Source: Halobacteriovorax sp. DA5 (GTDB taxonomy: Bacteria > Bdellovibrionota > Bacteriovoracia > Bacteriovoracales > Bacteriovoracaceae). From it: a stretch of DNA of 64,000 bases. A program made the position numbers and the translations under genes. The DNA lies in contig NZ_PPDJ01000001.1 in the NCBI RefSeq assembly GCF_002903145.1, positions 620,001-684,000 of the forward strand, in the 5' to 3' direction. Of the stretch, positions 18,614 to 27,091 are shown piece by piece. The notes below the pieces were generated by a model. That model worked only from the letters and a program-made list of their open reading frames with translations. It did no database searches and was not told the origin of the DNA. Each line of letters opens with the position of its first letter. The stretch's first letter is position 1.

Positions 18614-18713
18614 TGTACTTATCATTATAGAGTCCAAAAAAATTAATGATTTTCGAGACTTTCCTTAATTTTAGAAAATGTAAAAAAAAATCTAAAATAA
18701 TTTAATATTTTCC

Positions 18714-18740
18714 TAAAGCTTTCATTTTCACCTCCGAGAA
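18714..18740 (+). promoter_or_regulatory. Sigma-28 (FliA) promoter of flagellin
   Basis: TAAAGCTT at 18714-18721 and TCCGAGAA at 18733-18740 are 11 bases apart, close to the FliA consensus in sequence and exact in spacing. A leader of about 120 bases follows, with GGAGG just before the flagellin ATG. Confidence 0.7.
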
Positions 18741-18865
18741 GATTCATGTTAGGTCAGAAGACTTAATTAAAAAGTTAATAAAATTCACAAGAGCAGTATG
18801 CTCATTGTTCCAATGGTCGGGACAACCCTGAGTACGGGGGGGAAATAGATCACGGAGGTATCACA

Positions 18866-19699
18866 ATGGGTATGCGTATTAACACAAATGTAACGTCTTT
18901 AGCTGCACAAAGATCATTAGGTCTAAGCAACAACGCTCAATCAAAATCTTTAGAAAAACTTTCATCTGGTACAAGAATTGTACGTTCAGCTGACGATGCT
19001 GCAGGTCTTGCGATTTCTGAGAAATTAAAAGGGCAAATTAGATCAACTAATCAAGCAGAAAGAAACGCGAATGACGGTATTTCAATGATTCAAATCGCAG
19101 AAGGTGGTCTGAATGAAGTATCAAACATCTTAGTAAGACTAAGAGAACTATCTGTTCAATCAGCATCGGACACAGTAGGTGACACTGAGAGACAATTTAC
19201 TGATCTTGAGTATCAAAACCTTAAGCAAGAGATCCAAAGAATTTCAGAAGTTACTGAGTTTAACGGAAAGAAACTTCTAACTGGTGCTGGTGATAAGTTT
19301 GATATCCAAATCGGTATTAATAATGATGATTTCCAAGATAGAATTCAATTCGATACGAATGTTCTGAACTCTTCTCTGGAAAACCTAGGTGTAGCAGACC
19401 TTGAAGTTGGCTCGAAAGAGGGTGCTCAATCTGCTCTTGCAAACCTAGACTCTGCAATCGAAAGTATTGCAGGACAAAGAGCTGAGCTAGGTGCTAAGCA
19501 AAATAGATTAAATTCTACAATTAACAACCTACAGATCAGTTCAGAAAACTTAAGTGCTGCTAACTCTCGTATCAGAGACACTGACTATGCAGCTGAGACA
19601 GCGAAGAAAGCTAAGAATGATATTCTTGTTAACGCTGGTTCTTCAGTACTTGCTCAGTCTAACTCTCAAGGTGCTGCAGCTCTAAAACTAATTGGTTAA
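18866..19699 (+). CDS. fliC: Flagellin
   Basis: The 277-residue protein has the conserved flagellin N terminus (MRINTNVTSLAAQRSL, SSGTRIVRSADDAAGLAIS) and C terminus (RIRDTDYAAETAKKAKNDIL, VLAQSN), with almost nothing between. It therefore consists of the D0/D1 filament core, without variable outer domains. Short flagellins like this are usual in sheathed filaments, as in Bdellovibrio relatives. A strong GGAGG site, a sigma-28 promoter and a dedicated terminator show it is a highly expressed single-gene unit. No other flagellar gene lies in the window, so this is one of several scattered flagellin loci or an orphan copy. Confidence 0.97.
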   Translation: MGMRINTNVTSLAAQRSLGLSNNAQSKSLEKLSSGTRIVRSADDAAGLAISEKLKGQIRSTNQAERNANDGISMIQIAEGGLNEVSNILVRLRELSVQSASDTVGDTERQFTDLEYQNLKQEIQRISEVTEFNGKKLLTGAGDKFDIQIGINNDDFQDRIQFDTNVLNSSLENLGVADLEVGSKEGAQSALANLDSAIESIAGQRAELGAKQNRLNSTINNLQISSENLSAANSRIRDTDYAAETAKKAKNDILVNAGSSVLAQSNSQGAAALKLIG

Positions 19700-19730
19700 T
19701 TAAAACCACTATAATTACTGCAAAAGGATT

Positions 19731-19754
19731 GCCCCGCGAATGCGGGGCTTTTTT
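19731..19754 (+). terminator. Rho-independent terminator of flagellin
   Basis: A perfect 7-bp GC stem (GCCCCGC with GCGGGGC) on a 4-base loop is followed by six Ts. Confidence 0.95.
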
Positions 19755-19761
19755 ATGTCCA

Positions 19762-19819
19762 GGATGGACGGTATGTCGGCGAGAGGCAGGAGCCGAAGCC
19801 GACGAGTTTGCGTGCATCC
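19762..19819. repeat. GC-rich nested inverted repeat
   Basis: Outer arms GGATGGACG (19762-19770) and CGTGCATCC (19811-19819) match with one mismatch. Inner arms GTCGGC (19775-19780) and GCCGAC (19798-19803) are perfect, with GGC/GCC pairing inside. The segment is far richer in G and C than its surroundings and encodes nothing. It could be a REP-like palindromic element. Confidence 0.5.
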
Positions 19820-19843
19820 GCAGAAGCACAAACCACAGTTTAA

Positions 19844-20188
19844 CTAATGCGTAAACTCAGATTGCATTTCAGTATTGATTAAAAGCTCAACACCTAGGCC
19901 ATCTAGAGCATCGAGAACTTCATCAAATTGGTCTTTTACGATAGTAATAGTCTCATTATTAAAATTTTCATTTAAATGATTTTGTAATAGGGCAAGATAA
20001 TTTGCCGCTTCAATACTTCCAAGAGAAATTGAATCATTGATGAGATGATTAAATTTCATATTAATGATTGATTGAAAGTTATCCCAGTCTTCTGGATTCA
20101 CTTTTAAGTATTCAAGCTGATGACTAAGGTGCTTCATTCGACCTTGTAAATTTCTTGCTTGAAATTTCTTTAGTTCTAATTCATTCAT
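19844..20188 (-). CDS. Small helical protein of unknown function
   Basis: A 114-residue, almost entirely alpha-helical, soluble protein (LKKFQARNLQGRMKHLSHQL, then NYLALLQNHLNENF). A perfect AGGAGG-like ribosome site precedes the ATG. It sits beside flagellin, on the opposite strand. The size and helical character would allow a flagellar chaperone or regulator role, but no family motif supports this and I leave it unassigned. Confidence 0.7.
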   Translation of the reverse strand: MNELELKKFQARNLQGRMKHLSHQLEYLKVNPEDWDNFQSIINMKFNHLINDSISLGSIEAANYLALLQNHLNENFNNETITIVKDQFDEVLDALDGLGVELLINTEMQSEFTH

Positions 20189-20277
20189 CTAGACCCTCCT
20201 AGTGTTCTAGTAGGTCTATCTTAATTGATTTATTAATTGAGATGTTACAGCTTTGTTAGATGTGTGAAAACTTTGGA

Positions 20278-20685
20278 TTAGTCGATGGCCTCAACTTGAA
20301 TACCGTTCTCTTTTAGCTTCTTGGTAAATTCGCCATCACCTTCAATTAGGTTTCCTGAAAAATTCCCATCGTAAACAAGTCCAGCACCACACATTGGTGA
20401 TTTTGATTTTAGCAGTGCCTTTGTGCATGAATTTTCTAGTGCAATTTCTAGAGATCTCTGGGCCCCAAGCTCGTAGTTGATGCTGACATCATTTCCATCG
20501 ATTGTGATGAGCTTTCCATCGACATTCTCAGCGGGTGGCCTCGGAGTAGGAAGGCCTCCTAGTTCTTCAGGACAGACAGCAATGGCCTTGCCTTGAGCAA
20601 CGAGGTCACTTATAAGTTGTTGTTTTTTATGCTCTCCGTCATATCGACATTTTTTGCCGGCCAAGCACGCGCTTACGATCATCAT
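20278..20685 (-). CDS. DUF523 (YbbK-type) cysteine-containing protein
   Basis: The 135-residue product fits DUF523: VSACLAGKKCRYDG at the start, AVCPEELGGLPTPRPPAE in the middle, and KSKSPMCGAGLVYDG near the end. The conserved cysteines suggest metal or Fe-S binding; the cellular function of the family is not established. I start at ATG 20685; a TTG three codons upstream has no better ribosome site. Single-gene unit. Confidence 0.9.
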   Translation of the reverse strand: MMIVSACLAGKKCRYDGEHKKQQLISDLVAQGKAIAVCPEELGGLPTPRPPAENVDGKLITIDGNDVSINYELGAQRSLEIALENSCTKALLKSKSPMCGAGLVYDGNFSGNLIEGDGEFTKKLKENGIQVEAID

Positions 20686-20819
20686 ATTTAACAAGAATAC
20701 GTTAAAATCGTCGATTTTGCCACTGTGTGTCGAGGATTCTTGAATAATTTACAATATCATATTTGGGTATCCTATTTATGGTAAAAAATCGGACTAAATG
20801 AAGTTTTTGGAGACGAACT

Positions 20820-22004
20820 TTGCTTAAGGCAATAACACTTTCAATCATCTCACTACTTGTTCTGTGTTCATGTGGAACTCCAGGTGGAGAAGATGGTGCT
20901 AAAAAGAATGTTACGAGACAGACCTCGAAATTAGAGACCTCAACAAAGGTTAAATTCGACTGTTTCGAAGAGGGTCAGTGTACTGACTCATTTGTGCTAT
21001 TTATTAATAGTTCAAGTGAGTTTCCTAAGTATTGTACTGGCTATATGGCCGATGAGCAGCACATGGTTGTTCCTTCTCATTGTGTGACCGATGCCAGCTG
21101 TAGTTCAATTGCAGCAAAAACAACAAACGGCCGCGTCTATCAATGTGGTGAAATTCTAGAAGATCAATCTCAATTCAACGAACAAAATACTTACAACGGA
21201 AACTTTACAACTATTAGACTCAAGGAGGCCATTCCTGGAGACTATGCCGCTGTTTCTGAAAATAAGATGAGTGATTTTAGCTATTATCAACTTTGGTTCG
21301 TTAAAAAGAAACTTGATAATACAGGTTATGAACTTAACCGTATGAGATACAACTGCCGTAAAACAAATAATAATGTTTTATTCCCAAATAATAACAAAGA
21401 ATCTTCTGCCGTTGCGATGAAAAATTGTAATATTCGTGATGATTCTATGGGGGCCGGTGTCGTTGATACGAGAACTGGTGATGTTCTTGGCCTTGTGCAC
21501 GGATCAGTTAATGAGGATAAAACATTTAGGCGCTTCATGCATGGTAGAAAGGGGTCAACCCTTACGATCGCAACACCAATTAAGTGTGTGATTAAGAAAT
21601 TTAATATCGCAAATTACAACTCTGATGACACTCAATATTGTGATGAACCAGTCTTTCGCCCAGGAACGGCACAGCACTCTCAAAAATTATCTCAACTTTT
21701 TAGATTTAATAATCGCAATATTAGCTATGTCTTTACGAGGTTAGCTGGAATAGGAGAGGACTTTCTTAAGTATCGTGAGTACTTTGCTTTAAGTTATGAA
21801 AGTGTTCCTTATCAATACCCAAGGGTGAGAATTTGTGAATTTCAACCTTTCTTAAATCGTAGTTACGAAATCTACGGACGTGATTTTATCACAACATGTA
21901 TTGATTCTAATTTAGATATTGTGTTTAAAGAAAGTCACTTTGAAAAATCATTCTCGATTTACGATGACTTTGGAGATATTGCACTAAAAGTTTTATACAA
22001 ATAA
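20820..22004 (+). CDS. Lipoprotein with a degenerate trypsin-like (S1) domain
   Basis: The TTG start at 20820 is supported by GGAG at the right spacing and by a good lipoprotein signal ending in LVLCSC. The 394-residue product has a chymotrypsin-like layout: YMADEQHMVVPSHCVTDA matches the TAAHC region with its His, and RDDSMGAGVVDTRTGDVLG matches GDSGGP, keeping the Ser but changing the glycines. Several paired cysteines fit an exported protein. The last 120 residues (RYREYFALSYESVPY onwards) are unassigned. The altered active-site loop makes proteolysis uncertain; it may be a binding protein built on a protease fold. Confidence 0.65.
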   Translation: MLKAITLSIISLLVLCSCGTPGGEDGAKKNVTRQTSKLETSTKVKFDCFEEGQCTDSFVLFINSSSEFPKYCTGYMADEQHMVVPSHCVTDASCSSIAAKTTNGRVYQCGEILEDQSQFNEQNTYNGNFTTIRLKEAIPGDYAAVSENKMSDFSYYQLWFVKKKLDNTGYELNRMRYNCRKTNNNVLFPNNNKESSAVAMKNCNIRDDSMGAGVVDTRTGDVLGLVHGSVNEDKTFRRFMHGRKGSTLTIATPIKCVIKKFNIANYNSDDTQYCDEPVFRPGTAQHSQKLSQLFRFNNRNISYVFTRLAGIGEDFLKYREYFALSYESVPYQYPRVRICEFQPFLNRSYEIYGRDFITTCIDSNLDIVFKESHFEKSFSIYDDFGDIALKVLYK

Positions 22005-22035
22005 AAAAAAGGCCTTCATAACGAAGGCCTTTTCT
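22003..22035. terminator. Bidirectional terminator
   Basis: A perfect 9-bp stem (AAGGCCTTC with GAAGGCCTT) on a 5-base loop is flanked by an A run on the left and a T run on the right. It therefore serves both the S1-like gene and the convergent phenylacetate operon. Confidence 0.9.
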
Positions 22036-22039
22036 TTAT

Positions 22040-23530
22040 CTAAAATAGGGCATCAAACCACATTTTACCTTCGCGTGTATTACAATCAGATTCCCATAGG
22101 TGTTTAACTTCAAGGTAGGCCTTGATTCCTTCTTCACCCATTTCTCGTCCAACACCAGATTGTTTAAATCCACCAAATGGCATTCCTGGGTTTAATAAGT
22201 GATACTCATTTATCCAAACTGTACCGGCTTCAATTTCTTTGGCAATATTAAGCGCACGCTCTTCATTCTTTGACCATACAGCTCCTGCAAGTCCATAGAT
22301 TGAGTTATTTGCTAGCTTGATCGCTTCTTCTTCCGTGCTGAATTTAGTAATACCTACAACTGGCCCAAAGATCTCTTCATGCCAAATTGTATTGTCTGGT
22401 GTGATTTCAAAAGCTGTCGGCTGAATATAGTAACCTTTGGCAAAGTCACCTTCAGTAATACGCTCACCACCATAGATCAGCTTTGCACCTTCTTCTTTTG
22501 TCTTATTAATATAACCCATGATTGTGTTAAATTGTTTCTCTGAAACCACTGGTCCAAATCCTGTTGTCTTCTCTGGAGTTGCACCAATTGCTACTTTTGC
22601 AATTCTTTCTTTGAACTTTGTCATGAACTCATCATAGATTCCATCTTGAACAAGTAGGCGAGTTCCCGAGTCACAAGCTTGACCTGAGTGATATAGGAAT
22701 GCGTAAAGAGCGCCATCAACAGCGATATCAAGATCAGCATCGTCTAAAACGATATTTGCTGATTTTCCACCAAGCTCCATTGTCGTATTCTTAATTTCAC
22801 TTGCACTTTGCTTTAAGATTTCACGCCCAACGGCCGTTGATCCTGTAAATGCTACTTTTGCGATATCCTTGTGATTAACAAGATATTGTCCTTCTTTTGC
22901 TCCACCCGTAACGATATTGACAACACCTTTAGGCACGCCTGCTTCAATTAGAACTTCTGCTAGCATCATTGCTGTCACTGGAGTTTCAACTGCTGATTTT
23001 AGAACTGTCGTACATCCTGTCGCTAAGATTGGACCAATTTTCCAACCGGCCATAACAAGAGGGAAGTTCCATGGAATAATTTGTGCACAAACACCAACAG
23101 GCTCATAGCGACGAGTATTTTTAGAAAAGCCCGCTCTTGTTGCTTTTTCATCTAATTGTTCAAACTTAAAATTTGTCGCAACCTTACTCATTACCTTAAA
23201 GAAACTTGCTGTGTTGTGAAGATCAGCGGCAGCTTTTCTAAAAGTTGAACCACTGTCTTTGATTTCTTGTTCAATGAACTCACGCTTTCTTTCTTTTAGA
23301 AGCTCTGAAACTTTAAGTAGGATTTCTCCTCTTTGGGCCGCAGTCATTTCACGCCATTCTTTATTATAGAAGGCGCTCTTTGCTGCTTGTACTGCATCTT
23401 CAAGATCCTGTGTCGAAGGAATGTGAACCTTCGCTACAAATTCACCATTTGATGGGTCGATTGAATCAACCATTTCACCCGATGATGAAGGGCGGATTTC
23501 TCCATTGATATATAATTTTACTTCATTCAT
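22040..23530 (-). CDS. NAD(P)-dependent aldehyde dehydrogenase, last gene of the phenylacetyl-CoA operon
   Basis: This is a full-length ALDH of 496 residues, with PWNFPLVM in the cofactor domain, catalytic Glu252 in MELGGKSANIV, catalytic Cys286 in HSGQACDSG, and the C-terminal PFGGFKQSGVGREMG. In most Paa pathways the bifunctional PaaZ opens the ring and oxidises the resulting semialdehyde; here the ALDH is alone, without the MaoC-type hydratase domain. It could be the separate semialdehyde dehydrogenase of the pathway, or a phenylacetaldehyde dehydrogenase. Eight bases separate it from the thiolase upstream. Confidence 0.9.
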   Translation of the reverse strand: MNEVKLYINGEIRPSSSGEMVDSIDPSNGEFVAKVHIPSTQDLEDAVQAAKSAFYNKEWREMTAAQRGEILLKVSELLKERKREFIEQEIKDSGSTFRKAAADLHNTASFFKVMSKVATNFKFEQLDEKATRAGFSKNTRRYEPVGVCAQIIPWNFPLVMAGWKIGPILATGCTTVLKSAVETPVTAMMLAEVLIEAGVPKGVVNIVTGGAKEGQYLVNHKDIAKVAFTGSTAVGREILKQSASEIKNTTMELGGKSANIVLDDADLDIAVDGALYAFLYHSGQACDSGTRLLVQDGIYDEFMTKFKERIAKVAIGATPEKTTGFGPVVSEKQFNTIMGYINKTKEEGAKLIYGGERITEGDFAKGYYIQPTAFEITPDNTIWHEEIFGPVVGITKFSTEEEAIKLANNSIYGLAGAVWSKNEERALNIAKEIEAGTVWINEYHLLNPGMPFGGFKQSGVGREMGEEGIKAYLEVKHLWESDCNTREGKMWFDALF

Positions 23531-23538
23531 ATTTACTC

Positions 23539-24750
23539 CTATTTACAATTTTCCACGCTTAGAGAGACACCTTGACCAACACCAACACACATTGAAGCTA
23601 GACCTTGCTTAAGATTTGCATTGTCTTTCATGATATGAGTAAGTGTTGTCACAATTCTAGCACCAGAACATCCAAGAGGGTGTCCTAGAGAGATTGCTCC
23701 ACCACGTAAATTTATTTTTGATTCATCAAGGCCAAGCTCGCGAATACAACCAAGTGATTGAGAAGCGAAGGCCTCATTTAGTTCTACAACATCAAAGTCA
23801 GAAATTTTCTTTCCAAATTTTTCCATTAATCTTTGAGTTGAAGCTACAGGGCCAAGGCCCATGATATTTGGGTGGATTCCGCGAACACCTGCTCCTGTTA
23901 ATTTCACTAGAGGAGTTAAGTTGTGGCGTTTTAAGAACTCTTCACTAACAAGTGCCACACATGCTGCACCATCATTCATCATTGAAGAGTTTCCGGCCGT
24001 TACTGAACCATCCTTTTTAAATACTGCTCTAAGTCCTGCTAGGGCCTCTAGAGTTGTTGATGGACGAGGACCTTCATCTTTTGAAACAGTAATTGTTTCT
24101 TTTCTCATCGCTATTTCAACAGGAAGAACTTCATCGTTAAATTCTCCATTCTCCCATGCTTTACAAGCTTTTTGGTGGGATGCAAGTGCGAATTTATCTT
24201 GGTCTTCACGAGAAATTCCAATTTTCGCCACAACTTCTTCAGCTGTCTCTCCCATGCCAAGTAAAGGAAACATCTCCTTCATCTTCTTATTTGGAAATCG
24301 CCAACCAAATGTTGTATCAAACATTTTAGAATCACGCCCAAATGGAGTTGATCCTTTAGAGATAACAAGAGGTGCTCTTGTCATACTCTCAGCACCACCA
24401 ATAAGAAGGCAATCGGCCATTCCTAAATTAATGCGCGACCAACCATCAATAATTGCATCGAGTGATGATGCACAAAGACGGTTAAGTGTTACACCTGGAA
24501 CTTCGTAAGGAAGGCCTCCTAAGAGAGCAGACATACGAGCAAGGTTTCTGTTGTCTTCACCGGCCTGATTTGCACAGCCAACGATAACATCGTCTATTTC
24601 CTTCATATCAAAATCAAAGCTTTGAGAGAAGTCACGAAAAAGTGTCGCTAGCATATCATCAACTCTTAGATGAGAAAGGCTTCCACCAAGTTTTCCAATA
24701 GGTGTTCTTTTTGCGTAGACAAGATACGCATCTCTATATTTAAGTGTCAT
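23539..24750 (-). CDS. paaJ: Acetyl-CoA acyltransferase, probably 3-oxoadipyl-CoA thiolase
   Basis: The 403-residue thiolase has acyl-accepting Cys93 in [10 protein letters not shown], the His motif [16 protein letters not shown], and the second active-site Cys in MCVGVGQG. In a Paa-type operon it would cleave 3-oxoadipyl-CoA to succinyl-CoA and acetyl-CoA. The ATG overlaps the stop of the split PaaH C-terminal gene by 4 bases. Thiolase is certain; the PaaJ role rests on context. Confidence 0.88.
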   Translation of the reverse strand: MTLKYRDAYLVYAKRTPIGKLGGSLSHLRVDDMLATLFRDFSQSFDFDMKEIDDVIVGCANQAGEDNRNLARMSALLGGLPYEVPGVTLNRLCASSLDAIIDGWSRINLGMADCLLIGGAESMTRAPLVISKGSTPFGRDSKMFDTTFGWRFPNKKMKEMFPLLGMGETAEEVVAKIGISREDQDKFALASHQKACKAWENGEFNDEVLPVEIAMRKETITVSKDEGPRPSTTLEALAGLRAVFKKDGSVTAGNSSMMNDGAACVALVSEEFLKRHNLTPLVKLTGAGVRGIHPNIMGLGPVASTQRLMEKFGKKISDFDVVELNEAFASQSLGCIRELGLDESKINLRGGAISLGHPLGCSGARIVTTLTHIMKDNANLKQGLASMCVGVGQGVSLSVENCK

Positions 24751-25406
24751 AAATTCATCCTAAGTAGGCGAGACGGACGATAACGTGCATCTCCTGTGAT
24801 TTCACGTAATTCTTCAAGCAGAATTAAGATTTTTTCAATTCCAATTTTATCGGCCCATTCAAATGGACCTAGGGGATAGTTCACACCAAACTTCATTGCC
24901 TTATCAATATCCGAATTTGAAGCCAAGGCTTCTTCTTTAGCAAAGTATGCTTCATTAATAATTTGTGAAATAACTCTAGGGTATGTGAATCCAATTCCAA
25001 TGTGATTGACGATTTCAAGATCAAAACCGAGTTTTTTGAAGACATCAAACGCAGCTTCTTCAATAGAATCATCTTTCATATAGAATTCAAAACAGCTTTT
25101 TGGAGAGTAGAAGGCCGCTGCTACAGCGCCAAGTACATTTTCGTATTGACCAATTAAATACTCGCCCCAGTTGACCGTTAGATCTGAAACGATTGGGCCA
25201 TCAAAGACAATATCTAAGTGTTCGTATAGGTCCATCTTTGAGTTGCGATCAAAACAAGTAAGATCAACAATTAAATCTGTCTCATCAAAATCAACACCAT
25301 CTAGTGTGTTGATGCTATACGGATCAACAACAATTGAAGGATATTCACTTCCAAGAACATTTTTGTACAGAGGGTGGTTATCACTTACTAAAATAGTTTT
25401 ATTCAT
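24747..25406 (-). CDS. C-terminal half of a long-type 3-hydroxyacyl-CoA dehydrogenase (split PaaH)
   Basis: The start at ATG 25406 overlaps the previous stop by 8 bases (ATGAATAA). The 219 residues begin with a Rossmann-like region that lacks the NAD-binding GxGxxG motif. They end with a second 3HCDH C-terminal domain (GFTYPRVISQIINEAYF, then NYPLGPFEWADKIG). Long PaaH proteins of about 500 residues carry exactly these two regions after their catalytic half. Here they are a separate polypeptide, and the two genes together encode 506 residues. It probably forms a complex with the product of the gene upstream. Confidence 0.8.
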   Translation of the reverse strand: MNKTILVSDNHPLYKNVLGSEYPSIVVDPYSINTLDGVDFDETDLIVDLTCFDRNSKMDLYEHLDIVFDGPIVSDLTVNWGEYLIGQYENVLGAVAAAFYSPKSCFEFYMKDDSIEEAAFDVFKKLGFDLEIVNHIGIGFTYPRVISQIINEAYFAKEEALASNSDIDKAMKFGVNYPLGPFEWADKIGIEKILILLEELREITGDARYRPSRLLRMNL

Positions 25407-26262
25407 AACGATAGAACCCCTCTTTAACTTTGCGTCCAATACGGCCACTATCAACCATTTCACGTTGAATCTTGTGTGGCCTAAAACGTGGTTCATAATA
25501 GTATGACGCCCACACAGATTGAGTGACATCATAGTTGACATCAATTCCGATAAGATCCATTAACTCAAATGGGCCCATTCTAAATCCACCTACATTTTTC
25601 ATGACACGATCAATTTCTGCGACCTGCTCTTGATTATAGTTTTCTAGGCGGTGAAAGCTCTCGCCGTAAAAATTTCTGGCAACACGATTAACGATAAAAC
25701 CAGGAGAATCCTTGCATAAAGCAGGCTTTTTTCCATAGCGCTCAAACCAGTCATAAAGGGCATGGGCCTGATCTTTACTACTCCATGGTGTTTCAATAAT
25801 TTCAACTAACTTCATTAAAGTTGCTGGATTGAAGAAGTGTAGACCTAAGAATTTTTCTTTACGAGGTTTTGATAAGTCTTTTGCCATTTTAGTAATTGGA
25901 ATAGATGAAGTATTAGATGCAAAGATCGTTTTTTCACTCATGATCTCATCAAGACGAGCAAAAACTTTTTTCTTAATATCTAAGTTTTCAACAATGGCCT
26001 CAATCACAAGGTCGTGATCGATTTGGTGCTCATTCATCTCAACGATATTTAAATTCTTTTTAAAAGCCGTGATTTCAGCGGAGTCAAATTTACCTTTGCT
26101 TTCAAGTTTGTCCCACGAAGAGGTGATAAGATCACCACTTGCTTGGGCCATTTCAAGGTGCTGGTCTACTAATTCAACCTTCACACCGTGTTGGCAAAAC
26201 CATTGGGCGATTCCTCGCCCCATAGTTCCTGCACCAATAACTAGTACACTATTTATATTCAT
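25399..26262 (-). CDS. paaH: 3-hydroxyacyl-CoA dehydrogenase, catalytic half (split PaaH)
   Basis: The 287-residue enzyme has the NAD-binding loop GAGTMGRG (10-17), the catalytic region SNTSSIPITKMA followed by GLHFFNPATLMKLVEII, and a first 3HCDH C-terminal domain (PGFIVNRVARNFYGE, GPFELMDLIG). It would oxidise 3-hydroxyadipyl-CoA to 3-oxoadipyl-CoA. It lies 4 bases after the PaaA-like gene and overlaps its own split partner. As a stand-alone protein it also resembles ordinary 3-hydroxybutyryl-CoA dehydrogenases. Confidence 0.88.
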   Translation of the reverse strand: MNINSVLVIGAGTMGRGIAQWFCQHGVKVELVDQHLEMAQASGDLITSSWDKLESKGKFDSAEITAFKKNLNIVEMNEHQIDHDLVIEAIVENLDIKKKVFARLDEIMSEKTIFASNTSSIPITKMAKDLSKPRKEKFLGLHFFNPATLMKLVEIIETPWSSKDQAHALYDWFERYGKKPALCKDSPGFIVNRVARNFYGESFHRLENYNQEQVAEIDRVMKNVGGFRMGPFELMDLIGIDVNYDVTQSVWASYYYEPRFRPHKIQREMVDSGRIGRKVKEGFYRYE

Positions 26263-26266
26263 TCAA

Positions 26267-27079
26267 TTATTGCCTTTGTGGTTGTGCATCTTCGTCGTAG
26301 ATAGGAAGAACTAGGCCTGCTTGTTCACAAAGCTCTTCTACTTCTTTTACGAAAACATCGCGAACAACAGCATTTGTTCTCTTCTTAAGTCCTAACTTAA
26401 CATATAGGTCATTTGAGCGACCTTTTGTTGAACCAAATACGTTCATAACTCTTGGCCACCAGATATTTAGTCTTTCTTGTAGGAATTCTTTGTTGTCACC
26501 TTCGGCAAGGATTTTTATCCATTTGTCACCGTGAGCAAGGTGCATGATTTCTTCTTTATAGATTCCTTCGATTCCTTTTTTCCAAGGAAGGTAGCTTGAA
26601 TCAAGAGTGTCTTCTAGTTGGTGGCCAGCAGCTCTATCCATTAGGAAGTTAAATAGAATAAAGTCTTCCCAGAAATTGATACCGTAGTAGAAGATATTTA
26701 CACGGTAGTCATCTTTTAATCTTTGGAATCCAATTTGTGCTTCGTCTTCTGGCATTTTGAATCCAAGTTCTGACTTTTCGATATGTGAGTCAACATCTTC
26801 ACCAAGACCTTTTAGAAGTCTGTAACAAACTGAAGCATGTCTCATTTCATCTTTAACGATTTGAGCAACAACAACTTTTTCTTGCATCGTTGGTGCCTTT
26901 TCAATCCATGGTGCATATCCAAGCGCCCCAGAATATTCTGAATCGTGTTGCATCCATAGAAGGTTTCTTAGGGCCTTCTTGTATAGTGGAGGAAGCTCAT
27001 CTCCCTTATCAAATTTCTTACCATTTTGAATGTCTTCAAATAATTGTAGTTCTTCTTGAGTGTATTCTCTTGCTGCCAT
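26267..27079 (-). CDS. PaaA-like diiron oxygenase subunit of phenylacetyl-CoA epoxidase
   Basis: PaaA is the catalytic subunit that epoxidises the ring of phenylacetyl-CoA. This 270-residue homologue aligns through the key regions: DSEYSGALG (Glu48), APTMQEKVVVAQIVKDEMRH (Glu78 and His81), FLMDRAAG (Asp148), YKEEIMH (Glu177 and His180) and RLNIWWPRVMNVFG. All six iron ligands are therefore present. It is somewhat shorter than E. coli PaaA at the C terminus. The PaaB, PaaC, PaaD and PaaE genes that normally accompany it are absent from the window. The surrounding PaaF, PaaG, PaaH and PaaJ genes support the pathway. Confidence 0.82.
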   Translation of the reverse strand: MAAREYTQEELQLFEDIQNGKKFDKGDELPPLYKKALRNLLWMQHDSEYSGALGYAPWIEKAPTMQEKVVVAQIVKDEMRHASVCYRLLKGLGEDVDSHIEKSELGFKMPEDEAQIGFQRLKDDYRVNIFYYGINFWEDFILFNFLMDRAAGHQLEDTLDSSYLPWKKGIEGIYKEEIMHLAHGDKWIKILAEGDNKEFLQERLNIWWPRVMNVFGSTKGRSNDLYVKLGLKKRTNAVVRDVFVKEVEELCEQAGLVLPIYDEDAQPQRQ

Positions 27080-27091
27080 ATGGCCTCCTTC

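Noticed and set aside
20781..20795. TCCGATTT on the minus strand upstream of the DUF523 gene, as a sigma-28 site
   Set aside because: No matching -35 box 11 bases upstream, and about 100 bases from the start codon.
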